Shown: piece after piece, positions 23,792 through 33,073 of the stretch
Position numbering within the stretch: the stretch's first letter is position 1
How the letters are laid out: the number at the start of each line of letters is the position of its first letter
NCBI GenBank assembly: GCA_018242725.1
Contig: JAFEBI010000012.1
Span: forward strand, 124,001 to 188,000
Source of the DNA: Nitrospira sp.
GTDB taxonomy: Bacteria > Nitrospirota > Nitrospiria > Nitrospirales > Nitrospiraceae
Direction: 5' to 3'
DNA: 64,000 bases
The notes under the pieces: generated by a model
The model's database searches: none
What the model saw: the letters and a program-made list of their open reading frames with translations, nothing else
Told to the model about the DNA's origin: nothing
Program-made: the position numbers and the translations under genes

Positions 23792-25876
23792 ATGGAAACT
23801 CTTCCTCAGAACAGCCCCATACGACGTGTCATGGTCGGGACGGATCGTTCCCAGACGGCCGATCAAGCCGTGCTCTGGGCTGTGCAATTTGCCGAACGAT
23901 ACGGTGCGGAGCTGTTCGTCGTACAGGTCATTCAGCCGCAGCATCCCGCCACGACAGAATTCGGCGCCGCCGACCTCACAAAGGTCGCCGCAGCCCATGA
24001 TGAGCTTACTCGTTTCGTACGTCAGATCGCCGGGGAGCGTGGGCATTCCTCTGCCGTCATGGATGGGAATCCGGCATCGGCCATTCTACGGGCCGCCGAG
24101 CGGGAAGCCGTCGATATTTTGGTGGTCGGTAATTCAGGAATGGCCGGCCGAAAGCAATTTCTGCTCGGCAATGTACCCAACCGGATCAGTCACAATGCCC
24201 GATGCACTGTCGTGATTGTGAATACGCAATCGGTGGACGGCGAGTCCGACGCCGAAGTCATGCGGGCTTCACAGCCTCAGGTCGAGTCTCACGATGCGGA
24301 GCCCCATCTGGGATCGCGTGCCGCGCACATTGCAACAGTGATGGCGAAGCATGGCTTGAAAGAGCTGTTCGGCCGGCCGGGTGAAACCGACGTGTCCATT
24401 CGCCGACAGCAAGCCAAACGATTGCGATCGGCGATGGAGGAGCTGGGACCGACATTTTCAAAGCTTGGTCAAGTGTTGTCGACTCGCCCTGATCTTCTTC
24501 CCTCGGAATACATCGAAGAGCTCACTCTGTTGCAGAGTCATGTGCCTCCGATGCCTGAGTCCGAAGTCGTTCGGGTGGCTGAACAAGAATTGGGGGTGCC
24601 GTGGGAGGACGTGTTCGAGTCGATCGATCCGAAACCGCTTGCTGCCGGGACCATCGCGCAAGTCCATCGAGCGACCCTTGAAAACGGAGACCGTGTGGTT
24701 ATGAAGGTCCAGCGTCCGACCGCGCGGGGCGACATCGAGCAGGATCTTGCCCTGCTGGAAATATTTGCGCAGAAGGTCGGGACGCGTCCCGCACTCAATC
24801 AAGTGGTGAATATGGAGGCGGTGTTTAAGCACCTTTCCACCTCGCTTCACCGCGAACTAGACTTTCGGCAAGAAATCGAAAACATTGATCGGATGAGAAC
24901 GGTCCTCGCCGACTACAGTCATCTGGCCGTCCCGTCGGTGCATCATGCACTGTCGACAGGACGCTTGCTGGTGATGGAGGAAATCCAAGGGGGATCGATC
25001 GCGCGAGCCCCGGAGGGGCCTGCGCGTGTCGAAGCCGCCCGCCAGCTCTTGGAAAGCTATTACAAGCAGGTCATGGTCGACGGATTTTTTCATGCCGATC
25101 CTCACCCGGGCAATCTCATGTGGTGGAAGGATCGCATTTATATTCTTGATTTCGGGATGGTCGGGGCGCTCGATGCCGATGTGCGTGAGCATTTACTGTT
25201 GTTGTTGATGGCTTTGTGGCGGGAAGATGTTGATTTTCTGAGCGATGTCACGCTGATGATGACGGGTTCTCTCGACCGCAGCGATCTGGACGTGCCCCGG
25301 TTCAAACGCGAGATCGGCGAAGTCATGGCGAAGTATCGCAAGGCGGCTCTGGCAGACATGCAGATCGGGCCGCTTCTTCAAGAAATGAGTGCCATCGGAT
25401 TCCGGCATGGCGTTCCGCTGCCGGCGGCGCTGACGCTTGCGGCCAAGGCCCTTGCCCAGGTGCAACTGGCGACCGCGGATCTCGATCCAAAACTTGATCC
25501 CTACGACGTGGCGGGTAAGTTTCTCATGCGCGTGACGCTGAAGCGTGTAGGGGCTTCCCTCGATCCTAAAACGCTCATGTATCAGTCGCAGAAATTGAAA
25601 GTCAGAGCGGAACGGGTGATCGAAGCCATTGAACACCTGATCGGCGCACGCCCTGGTGAAAAATTGGCCGTCAATTTTCGAGCCGGCGCGCTCGAAGGGA
25701 TCGTCCGCGACACAGGTCGGCGTGTCACCCTGGGACTGACGGCCGCCGCGAGTATTCTTGCCACCGGCATGACGGCGACATCGGCCACTGTGGCAGCGTG
25801 GATTCCCGCGACATTCGGAATTACGGCCGGACTGTTGACTGTCGGCTTAGTGCTTGATGTGATGCGAAGGCGCTGA
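23792..25876 (+). CDS. UspA-UbiB (ABC1 kinase-like) fusion protein
   Basis: A 694-residue two-domain protein. Residues about 10-145 are a universal stress protein domain, with RRVMVGTDRS at the start and the ATP-binding VVGNSGMAGRKQFLLGNV. Residues about 185-620 are an ABC1/UbiB atypical kinase with its special motifs: SKLGQVLSTRPDLLP (KxGQ), the alanine-rich loop PLAAGTIAQVHRA, lysine in VVMKVQRP, HADPHPGN and LDFG. Two C-terminal hydrophobic helices end the chain, as in membrane UbiB/COQ8. UbiB proteins support ubiquinone-type lipid synthesis or transport. The fused stress domain is unusual. ATG 23792 is preferred; an in-frame GTG lies at 23774. Confidence 0.9.
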   Translation: METLPQNSPIRRVMVGTDRSQTADQAVLWAVQFAERYGAELFVVQVIQPQHPATTEFGAADLTKVAAAHDELTRFVRQIAGERGHSSAVMDGNPASAILRAAEREAVDILVVGNSGMAGRKQFLLGNVPNRISHNARCTVVIVNTQSVDGESDAEVMRASQPQVESHDAEPHLGSRAAHIATVMAKHGLKELFGRPGETDVSIRRQQAKRLRSAMEELGPTFSKLGQVLSTRPDLLPSEYIEELTLLQSHVPPMPESEVVRVAEQELGVPWEDVFESIDPKPLAAGTIAQVHRATLENGDRVVMKVQRPTARGDIEQDLALLEIFAQKVGTRPALNQVVNMEAVFKHLSTSLHRELDFRQEIENIDRMRTVLADYSHLAVPSVHHALSTGRLLVMEEIQGGSIARAPEGPARVEAARQLLESYYKQVMVDGFFHADPHPGNLMWWKDRIYILDFGMVGALDADVREHLLLLLMALWREDVDFLSDVTLMMTGSLDRSDLDVPRFKREIGEVMAKYRKAALADMQIGPLLQEMSAIGFRHGVPLPAALTLAAKALAQVQLATADLDPKLDPYDVAGKFLMRVTLKRVGASLDPKTLMYQSQKLKVRAERVIEAIEHLIGARPGEKLAVNFRAGALEGIVRDTGRRVTLGLTAAASILATGMTATSATVAAWIPATFGITAGLLTVGLVLDVMRRR

Positions 25877-25884
25877 CGAGGAGC

Positions 25885-25917
25885 CATCCGGCTGCATGCT
25901 GTGCAGCGTTACGGATG
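25885..25917. terminator. Hairpin between convergent genes
   Basis: CATCCG (25885-25890) pairs with CGGATG (25912-25917), with an inner stem GCTGCA/TGCAGC. It lies just after the UspA-UbiB stop and at the end of the opposite-strand small gene. No T-run follows, so intrinsic termination is only a guess. Confidence 0.35.
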
Positions 25918-26136
25918 AGTCCCCCCATCGCCTTTGACCGAGCGCAGGATGACTTTCTCCAGCAGATAGGCGATAACCGACATACCGAGCGAGATGAGCC
26001 AGTACTCGAACCATCGCTGTGGAGACCGACGAAAAGACGGTGATGTGTGAGTGCTCACGAGAGCATTATTGCCGACGCCGTGAGGGCCTGCAAGGGGGAA
26101 GACGCTGGTCCCCTGCGTGTCAGTGAAATGTCCCAT
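25909..26136 (-). CDS. Possible small single-pass membrane protein
   Basis: About 75 residues from ATG 26136. It has a polar N-terminal half and one membrane helix (WFEYWLISLGMSVIAYLLE) followed by a basic tail (KVILRSVKGDGG). The frame is open much further upstream, but that part is antisense to the cyclase gene. No ribosome site is evident. The helix is convincing; the gene call is not certain. Confidence 0.4.
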   Translation of the reverse strand: MGHFTDTQGTSVFPLAGPHGVGNNALVSTHTSPSFRRSPQRWFEYWLISLGMSVIAYLLEKVILRSVKGDGGTHP

Positions 26137-26163
26137 GAGTGTTTCTGGTAGGCGCTGCTGATC

Positions 26164-29100
26164 ATGGATGATCGCTTGTCGGTCTGGCTGAAGAGTCTTG
26201 AACTTGAGGTCTATCGGGACGTATTTCAGCAGAACGCCATCACCTGGGATGTTCTGCCTGAACTCAACGACGACGATTTGATCTCTCTCGGTGTCTTGCT
26301 GGGGCATCGAAAAAAACTGTTGCGCGCCATCTCGCACTTGCCGAACAGCGGTGGGGATGAGCATGCGAAATCCCCGCTTCCGGCACCTGCTCCGGAGCGC
26401 CACCCAGCTCAATCAGATCGAGATCGCGCAGAACGGCGACAATTGACGATCCTGTTTTGCGACCTCGTGGGATCGACGTCCTTAGCTTGTCGATTGGACC
26501 CCGAGGATCTTCAAAGCACCATCCGGCATTTTCTGGATACCTCGAGCGAAGCCATCCGTCGATTCGACGGGTATGTCGCCAAATACATGGGTGACGGGAT
26601 CTTGGCGTATTTCGGCTATCCCAGCGCGTATGAGCACGATGCAGAGCGAGCCGTGCATGCCGGGCTGGCGGTGCTGGATTTGGTCAAAACTCTTCCCAGA
26701 GAAGAGTCGGATCACCGGAAGGTTGACGTCGGGGCAAGAATCGGGATTGCGACCGGGCATGTCATCGTGGGGGAAATTCTGGGACAAGACCAGGCGAAGG
26801 AGCGCTCGGTGTTCGGCGAAACGCCGAATCTCGCCGCCCGGCTGCAGGCCGTGGCGGCCCCTAATCAAATCGTCATCGACGCCGCGACCAAACGGTTGGT
26901 CGGAAGTGAGTTCGAGTTCGAGGATCGAGGCGACGTGGCTCTCAAGGGATTTGAAATGCCGGTGCACGTCTGGCAGGTGCTGAGCGCAACGCCTTCGGTC
27001 AGCCGGTTCGAATCCTATCGGTCCGGCCGGCTCGGCTGTTTCATCGGCAGAGAGCAGGAAACGGCGCTGCTCATGGGGCGCTGGCGTGAAGCAGTCGGCG
27101 GTGAAGGGCAGGTGGTTGTCTTGTGCGGAGAAGCCGGGATCGGCAAATCCCGCATGGTCTGCAACCTAGGTGACCGACTTGCCGAAGAGGGCTGCCGAAC
27201 GATGCAATTCCAATGCTCTCCTTATCACACCAATACCGTGCTTTATCCGGTCATCACATATTTACGACAGACAGCGGGCCTACGCGATGAAGATCTCTCT
27301 GCGCTGCAGTTGCAGAAGCTTGATGCATGGGCAGAGCACAACGGCATCAATGATCAGAGCACCAGAGCCTTGCTGGCTGATTTGCTGTCCATCCGCAATG
27401 ATGCCCGGGATCAGCTTCCAAATATGTCGGCAGAAAAACGCAAGGAAATGACTCTTGAAGTGCTCGTCCAACAACTCCGAGGACTCGCGGATCGCAATCC
27501 GACCCTCTTTGTCGTGGAAGACGCGCATTGGCTTGATCCGACCACCATGGATCTTCTCACTCTGATTCTCGATCAGATACAACTGATGCGGGTCTTGATG
27601 ATCGTGACGCTGCGACCCAATGTAAAACTCGGGTGGGCGGAGTCCAGTCATGTGACATTTCTGACCTTGAGCCGACTTCCTCGGCGCCATAGCCTGGAGC
27701 TGCTTGCGTCGATGACTAAAGGAAAAACTCTTCCGTCCGAAGTGGCACAAGCCATTTTGGCGAAGACCGACGGGGTTCCCTTGTATATCGAGGAATTAGC
27801 AGACAACGTGCTCAAGTCGGGATTGCTGACAGAAGAAGACGACTCGTTCAGGCTGAAAGCGCCGTTACAAGACCTCTCCATTCCGGACTCCCTTCAAGCT
27901 TTGCTGATGGAACGGATCGATCGATTAGGACCAGCCAAAGATATCGTCCAACTGGGAGCCGTGATCGGGCGAGAGTTCAGCTACGAGCTGTTGCGTGAGA
28001 CCGTCGACGTTACCGAGAGTGAGCTACGCAACGCACTGCACCTACTGAGCGCCTCAGGGATCATTTTCCAAACGGGCGAGATCCCTGCTGCTAAATATCT
28101 TTTTAAACATGCGCTCGTCCAAGACGCCGCCTACAGCACGCTACCCAAAAAATCACGCCGAGTGCTTCATGCCAGGATAGCGAAGGCCCTGGAGAGCCGG
28201 TTTACCGAGCGCGTCACGACAGAGCCTGAATTACTGGCCTATCACTATGAACAAGCGGGGTTGCCGAGCCAGGCTATCGAGTATTGGCGTCGTGCGGCAC
28301 AGCGGGATGTCGTGCGATCTGCGAATGTCGAGGCGATCAGTCATTTTGATCGCGCGCTCCGTCTGCTCGAGGAGCTGCCGAAAGATCCGGTGTATGATGA
28401 GTTGGAATTGGCGTTGCTCATCGCGCGTGGAGCACCCTTAGTGATTCTCAAAGGATATGCATCGGACGAAATCGAGCACAATTATCTCAGTGCCAAACGT
28501 CTCTCTGAAGCGAATCCCGGTTCGGAAGACTATTTTCTCTCCCTGTGGGGATTATGGGTGTTTCGTTTGGTTCGAGGACCGCTTGCCGAGGCTTGCGCCT
28601 TGAGCGAAGATCTTCTCTCGTTGGCCATCAGTCAACGCAACCCCGCCTTAATGATTCGGTCGCACGAAAGCGTGGGGTCCACCTACACATTTCTTGGTCG
28701 GTTTGAGGAAGCAAAGACACATTTGCGTGAGGCTAAATCCCTCACCGATCTTCAGCGACATCGTTCGAACGGATTACCATACACTCAAGATCCCGGCGTT
28801 ACGGCACGAATCATGCTGGCACAGGCTACATTGATTTCCGGAGAGGTTGATGAGGTCGAAGGCGTCGTGGAGGAGGCCATTACCCTGGCAAGAGAATTGG
28901 AACATCCCTTCACCTTGGCCTTTACCTTAGCGGCAACTGCCTGGGTCTACTCCACTCTCCGCGACAGCAACAGAACATTTGATGTGACCGAAGAAGCGAT
29001 CCAGATTTCCACCAAATTTTCATTCGAGGTGCCGCTGGCATGGGCGATGTCGTTTCAAGGATGGGCCCTAGCCGAACAAGGGCAAGAAAAAGGGATCGAG

Positions 29101-29565
29101 CGACTGGTTGTGGGACTATCGGCGGCACAGAGCGCTAAAGCGAGTCTCATCAATACCTGTATCTTGGCCTTGCTTGCAGAGTGTCATGTGCGGGCGCATC
29201 ATGTTACGGAGGGCTTGGCTGCGATCCAACAAGCGGAGGAGCTTGTCGCGATGCAAGGGGAGTTGTGTTGGCAGGCTGAGCTGTTTCGAATACAGGGCGA
29301 ACTCTTACTCATGGGATCTGGCCAATCGGTCGCGGCGGCAGAGCAGTGCTTCTCGAAAGCGTTAGCGATTGCACAGAACCAACAGGCGAGGCTCTTGGAG
29401 CTGCGCGCCGCAACGAGCATGGCACGGCTCTTGAGAAAGCAGAACAAATCAGATATGGCTATAGAGGTTTTAGGGTCTGTCAGGTCCAGATTTAGCCGAC
29501 ACAGTAGGAACCAGGACGTGGTTGCCGCGCAAACCATTCTTGATGCACTGATCATCGCTCCATAA
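26164..29565 (+). CDS. SAM domain-class III cyclase-AAA ATPase-TPR signalling protein
   Basis: A 1133-residue multidomain protein. Residues 5-58 form a SAM (sterile alpha motif) domain (VWLKSLELEVYRDVFQQN). Residues 90-275 are a class III nucleotide cyclase with metal aspartates in ILFCDLVGSTS (D100) and MGDGILAYF (D144), and FGETPNLAARLQ. Residues 292-560 are an AAA/STAND-type ATPase: Walker A GEAGIGKSR and Walker B FVVEDAHWLD. The rest (about 650-1130) is TPR-like helical repeats. It should make cyclic AMP or GMP under control of an ATP-driven switch with protein ligands bound by the repeats. No membrane helix. Start at ATG 26164 has only a weak ribosome site. Confidence 0.9.
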   Translation: MDDRLSVWLKSLELEVYRDVFQQNAITWDVLPELNDDDLISLGVLLGHRKKLLRAISHLPNSGGDEHAKSPLPAPAPERHPAQSDRDRAERRQLTILFCDLVGSTSLACRLDPEDLQSTIRHFLDTSSEAIRRFDGYVAKYMGDGILAYFGYPSAYEHDAERAVHAGLAVLDLVKTLPREESDHRKVDVGARIGIATGHVIVGEILGQDQAKERSVFGETPNLAARLQAVAAPNQIVIDAATKRLVGSEFEFEDRGDVALKGFEMPVHVWQVLSATPSVSRFESYRSGRLGCFIGREQETALLMGRWREAVGGEGQVVVLCGEAGIGKSRMVCNLGDRLAEEGCRTMQFQCSPYHTNTVLYPVITYLRQTAGLRDEDLSALQLQKLDAWAEHNGINDQSTRALLADLLSIRNDARDQLPNMSAEKRKEMTLEVLVQQLRGLADRNPTLFVVEDAHWLDPTTMDLLTLILDQIQLMRVLMIVTLRPNVKLGWAESSHVTFLTLSRLPRRHSLELLASMTKGKTLPSEVAQAILAKTDGVPLYIEELADNVLKSGLLTEEDDSFRLKAPLQDLSIPDSLQALLMERIDRLGPAKDIVQLGAVIGREFSYELLRETVDVTESELRNALHLLSASGIIFQTGEIPAAKYLFKHALVQDAAYSTLPKKSRRVLHARIAKALESRFTERVTTEPELLAYHYEQAGLPSQAIEYWRRAAQRDVVRSANVEAISHFDRALRLLEELPKDPVYDELELALLIARGAPLVILKGYASDEIEHNYLSAKRLSEANPGSEDYFLSLWGLWVFRLVRGPLAEACALSEDLLSLAISQRNPALMIRSHESVGSTYTFLGRFEEAKTHLREAKSLTDLQRHRSNGLPYTQDPGVTARIMLAQATLISGEVDEVEGVVEEAITLARELEHPFTLAFTLAATAWVYSTLRDSNRTFDVTEEAIQISTKFSFEVPLAWAMSFQGWALAEQGQEKGIERLVVGLSAAQSAKASLINTCILALLAECHVRAHHVTEGLAAIQQAEELVAMQGELCWQAELFRIQGELLLMGSGQSVAAAEQCFSKALAIAQNQQARLLELRAATSMARLLRKQNKSDMAIEVLGSVRSRFSRHSRNQDVVAAQTILDALIIAP

Positions 29566-29588
29566 TCCATGGCTCATGGGGCTGACAT

Positions 29589-30344
29589 ATGCGCCTAACG
29601 ATTCTCGGTTCCGGGACCAATGTCCACCCCGCCCGCGCTGCGGCGGGATATTTAGTGCGGACGGACCAATCGATTATTCTGGATTTCGGCCCGCGCACCC
29701 TCATGAATCTGATCAAGACCGGGGTGAACCGGCACAAGATCACGCATATCTTGTTCTCCCATTTTCACGCCGACCACTTTTCCGACTTCATCACCTTCTT
29801 TTTCGACGCGGTCATCTACGCCAAATATGGAGGCGGGTATCGGCCTGGGATGACCCTGATCGGTCCGAAAGGCACGATCCGCCTTCTGCGGTCGATCATG
29901 CAGAGCTTCCCCAGCTTCTCATCGGCACCGTTCAAGGTCTCGTTCAAGGAGGTCTCCACGAAGCCGTTCTCGATCGGGAGCACTCGCATTACTCCCAAAC
30001 TCATGGACCATGTCCCAGATCTCACAGCGGTTGGGTATCGAATCGAATATCGTGGGAAATCGGTCGCCTATTCGGGGGATACACAATACTGTGACGCGGT
30101 AATCTCACTCTGTAAAGATGCCGATCTTGCAGTCCTCGATTGCTCATTCCCGGCCAATCGTCCCGGGGCCGCTCATCTGCATGCCGGACAATGTGGACAG
30201 GTGGCGGAGGAGGCTGGCGTGGGGCAACTCGTTCTCTCGCATTTTTACCCGATTGCGGATCGCTATGATGTCAAGGCTCAGGCCGGTGAGGAGTACCACG
30301 GCAAGATCTGGAAGGGAGAAGATCTGCTCACGATTCGAATGTAG
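29589..30344 (+). CDS. Metallo-beta-lactamase-fold hydrolase, RNase Z-like
   Basis: A 251-residue protein with the di-zinc fold. SHFHADHFSDF is the HxHxDH motif; later metal ligands are H in LMDHVPD, D in YSGDTQYC and H in VLSHFYP. The N-terminal MRLTILGSGTNVHPARAAAGYLV is typical of the RNase Z/arylsulfatase-like branch, with the aspartate in LDFG. It is shorter than tRNase Z and lacks its flexible tRNA-binding arm, so a nuclease role is not assured; a small-molecule ester or phosphodiester substrate is possible. It starts 23 bases after the cyclase gene, so cyclic-nucleotide hydrolysis deserves thought, but that is inference from position only. Confidence 0.85.
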   Translation: MRLTILGSGTNVHPARAAAGYLVRTDQSIILDFGPRTLMNLIKTGVNRHKITHILFSHFHADHFSDFITFFFDAVIYAKYGGGYRPGMTLIGPKGTIRLLRSIMQSFPSFSSAPFKVSFKEVSTKPFSIGSTRITPKLMDHVPDLTAVGYRIEYRGKSVAYSGDTQYCDAVISLCKDADLAVLDCSFPANRPGAAHLHAGQCGQVAEEAGVGQLVLSHFYPIADRYDVKAQAGEEYHGKIWKGEDLLTIRM

Positions 30345-30345
30345 G

Positions 30346-31215
30346 TTATAAGCCTTCTTCGCGAGGCGCCCCGCCAAGAATCTCAATGAACGTGGTCAAG
30401 CGAGCGCTCTTCACAGAGTCGTCGGCCTTGGAGTAGATGGCCAAGAGGTTTTTGAGCATACGGGACAAGATCGCTCGAACCTGGCTTTTCTCCAAGTACT
30501 TTTCCTCAAATCCATAGCCCGCCTCGGTGAGAAACCGAGCACAGTTTTTTTCCGTCAGGAGGGCTCCTCCGTTGAAACAATCGATGAAGATCTTGTAGCG
30601 GTCGGACTCATACTTCACCAAGAAATGTCCCGGCATACCGATGCCGAAGAGAGGAAACGCGAGCCGCTGTCCGATGAGGAGGTAGACGACCGACAGACTG
30701 ATCGGAATCCCGACTCGTCGGTCCATGACGCAGTTGAGATAGCTATTCTCAATCTCGTAATAGTTCTTGGTATTTCCCTTAAACCCTTGCTCCGTGAACA
30801 GATAGCGGTTGAGGGCGTTGACAGCTTCTTCACCGGAGGCCCGATGGCCGATACGGGCTCGAACTTCGGCAGCCATGGTATCCAATTGATCATGATAGCG
30901 AGCCACGTCCAGCGCCGGATAGGCGTAGCGCGCGATCAGAAAGGCGCCGGTTTCAAGGCTCATGGCCTCATCCGGCAGGGCAGCCAGCTCCGTCAGTTCT
31001 TCTTCCAGCTTGCCTCCTCGGATTTCTTCAAGCACGGACGCAATGCGGTCGGCCATTTCGGGCTGTTCGATTTCCGCTTCTTGGAGAAGTGGGACGGCTG
31101 AAGGGCCGATATCAATCAGTCTTCCGCTGATGGTGCGGACGATGCGGTCGTCCTCATCGGAGAGAAGGCGGATCAGGGCACGTATCTGACTTTCCGGGAT
31201 CATCATGTCATGCAT
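30346..31215 (-). CDS. SirB1/transglutaminase-like protein with HEAT-like N-terminus
   Basis: About 289 residues. The N-terminal 90 residues look like a HEAT-type helical pair (LIRLLSDEDDRIVRTISGRLIDIG). The rest matches the SirB1 family (transglutaminase-like core 2): NALNRYLFTEQGFKGNTKNYYEIENSYL, RRVGIPISLSVVYLLIGQRL, GIGMPGHFLVKY and IDCFNGG. SirB1 proteins keep the papain-like fold and a His, but their activity is uncharacterised; they often occur near peptide-release or cell-wall genes. Several in-frame starts (31227 GTG, 31215, 31206, 31203) cannot be separated by ribosome sites. Convergent with the metallo-hydrolase, whose stop is two bases away. Confidence 0.83.
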   Translation of the reverse strand: MHDMMIPESQIRALIRLLSDEDDRIVRTISGRLIDIGPSAVPLLQEAEIEQPEMADRIASVLEEIRGGKLEEELTELAALPDEAMSLETGAFLIARYAYPALDVARYHDQLDTMAAEVRARIGHRASGEEAVNALNRYLFTEQGFKGNTKNYYEIENSYLNCVMDRRVGIPISLSVVYLLIGQRLAFPLFGIGMPGHFLVKYESDRYKIFIDCFNGGALLTEKNCARFLTEAGYGFEEKYLEKSQVRAILSRMLKNLLAIYSKADDSVKSARLTTFIEILGGAPREEGL

Positions 31216-31307
31216 ATAGTCGGTCACAGCCCTGCGACTGACACCGATATCGGTATCATCCGACGGATTACGCTGTCAGTCAAGAGATCAGGGTATCATC
31301 GGTGGGA

Positions 31308-32087
31308 TTATCCCATGGCTCGCCGGAATGCTTTGGCTCCGCCGTACAGACAGAGGGCATCGAATACGAGCATGACCAGGATCACCATGCCGACGTGCGG
31401 CAAGGCTTCGGTCCAACCCGACAAAATCAAAGGGCGTACGGCATCGATCGCCCAGGTCATCGGGTTGAATTGCGCGAGAAAGCTCATCCAGCCGGGCATG
31501 GCGTTGAGCGGCACCAGCGCGGAGCTGAGGAAAATCATGGGTAACGACAGAAATCCTAGGACGGAAAAGAAGTCTCCGTGACTCTTCACGGAAAAGGCCA
31601 TGGCCATGGAAATGGCCGTCAAGCCGACACCGAACATCATGCCGATCAACAGAATGGTCGCCACACCCAGGATCCCGGTGGCCGGATGGACGCCGAAAAG
31701 GTACGACACACCGAGAATGACGAGGACTTGCATCGACGTAATCGCCATGACGAAGATGAACCGGCTCAGAATGACAGAGGTGCGATGGATCGGCGTGGAC
31801 ATCAACCGCTCAAGGAACCCGTTCTCCTTATCGAACAGCAGATCGACCCCACCGGCCAAACCATTGTTCAAGACCGTCATGATGACGACACCGGCAGCGA
31901 GGAAGCTGATATAGTTGGGCGCCTGCATGACCTGGGTGTCCGCCGCCCGCTGAAAGAGATTGCCGAAAAAGATAAGCCAAAACAACATCGGCTGCACCAA
32001 GGTAAACAGCATGCTGAATTTTTCCCGGCTGAGCCGACGGACCCACCGCATAGTCAATGCGCTGATTTCTTGCCAATAGTGCTCCAC
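31308..32087 (-). CDS. ABC-2 type transporter permease
   Basis: A 259-residue inner-membrane protein with six helices, starting at a GTG with AAGGAG five bases upstream. It follows the DrrB/NodJ pattern: cytoplasmic N-terminus ending in MRWVRRLSREK, the loop after helix 2 with LLFDKENGFLERLMSTPI (elbow helix that contacts the ATPase), and MIFLSSALVPLNAMPGWMSF before the last helix. Such exporters move drugs, lipids or polysaccharide units outward. The ATPase gene is 11 bases upstream. The substrate is unknown. Confidence 0.9.
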   Translation of the reverse strand: MEHYWQEISALTMRWVRRLSREKFSMLFTLVQPMLFWLIFFGNLFQRAADTQVMQAPNYISFLAAGVVIMTVLNNGLAGGVDLLFDKENGFLERLMSTPIHRTSVILSRFIFVMAITSMQVLVILGVSYLFGVHPATGILGVATILLIGMMFGVGLTAISMAMAFSVKSHGDFFSVLGFLSLPMIFLSSALVPLNAMPGWMSFLAQFNPMTWAIDAVRPLILSGWTEALPHVGMVILVMLVFDALCLYGGAKAFRRAMG

Positions 32088-32098
32088 GTGACTCCTTT

Positions 32099-33073
32099 TT
32101 ATGACGCCGACTCGGTCTCGGGGATTGATTCGGTGATGGACCGGCCCGTGTGGGCGATGAACACATCGTCCAGGCGCGGTCGGTTGTACTGAATGAATTC
32201 GATACTGCAGCCCAATCGATTGGCTGCTTCGAGAATGGCAGGCAGCGCCTTTTCCGGCGACTCCACCCTGATGTCCAGGCCTTTGGTGGTTGTACGGACG
32301 GATTTAATCGCCGGACGGCCTTTTATATCGATTTCGAACGAGGGGATCCGATCCAGTTCTTTGAGAGTCAGGGACACGATGTCCCCTCCAAGCGCAATCT
32401 TGAGCTCGACCGGGGATCCGAGTGTTTTGATCTTTCCGCCGTCGATGATGGCGAGCCGATCACACAGTTGATCGGCCTCGTCCAGATAGTTGGTCGTCAT
32501 GACGACCGTCATGCCACGGGCTTTGAGCATCCGGACATAGTCCCAAATGCGGAGTCGACTCTGGACGTCGAGCCCCAGGGTGGGTTCGTCGAGAAACAAA
32601 ATCTTTGGGTTGGGCAACAAACCACAGGCGATGTCGAGTTTGCGCTTCATGCCGCCGGAATAAGTCTTGGCCGGTCTGTCGGCATGGTCTTCCAAGTCCA
32701 CCAATTTCAGGAGTTCGTTGATGCGCTTCGTGGCTTCGTCTTTGGTTAAATGATAGAGCGCTCCCAGGAGCTGCAGGTGTTCGCGCCCGGTCAGAAACCG
32801 ATCGATCGCCCGTTCTTGGGGGACATACCCGATGAGGGTCCGGACCGTATCCGCTTCGCGCACCGTGTCGTGCCCCATAATGGTGGCCGTCCCCGATGTG
32901 GGGTGCAGCAGCGTGATCAGGGTACGTAGGGTTGTGCTCTTGCCCGCACCGTTCGGTCCCAGCAAGCCGAAGATCTCTCCGGCGTAGACCTGGAACGAGA
33001 GGTCGTCGACAGCCTTATGGCTGTCATAGGTTTTACAGAGACGGTTGACGTCGATGGCGATCATACGATCCAT
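32099..33073 (-). CDS. ABC transporter ATP-binding protein, DrrA-like
   Basis: The ATPase partner of the downstream ABC-2 permease, about 324 residues. Motifs are LLGPNGAGKSTT (Walker A), YVPQE (Q-loop), YSGGMKRKLDIA (signature), ILFLDEPTLGLD (Walker B) and TTNYLDEA, where the usual switch His is replaced by Asn-Tyr, a common variant (TTHYMEEA) of this family. A C-terminal regulatory domain typical of DrrA follows. The preferred ATG at 33073 overlaps by one base the TAA of the LON-domain gene; ATG 33064 is also possible. Confidence 0.9.
   Translation of the reverse strand: MDRMIAIDVNRLCKTYDSHKAVDDLSFQVYAGEIFGLLGPNGAGKSTTLRTLITLLHPTSGTATIMGHDTVREADTVRTLIGYVPQERAIDRFLTGREHLQLLGALYHLTKDEATKRINELLKLVDLEDHADRPAKTYSGGMKRKLDIACGLLPNPKILFLDEPTLGLDVQSRLRIWDYVRMLKARGMTVVMTTNYLDEADQLCDRLAIIDGGKIKTLGSPVELKIALGGDIVSLTLKELDRIPSFEIDIKGRPAIKSVRTTTKGLDIRVESPEKALPAILEAANRLGCSIEFIQYNRPRLDDVFIAHTGRSITESIPETESAS

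Noticed and set aside
25909-26412. Longer 167-codon version of the small membrane protein gene
   Set aside because: Codons upstream of 26136 are antisense to the SAM domain of the cyclase and do not look like protein.
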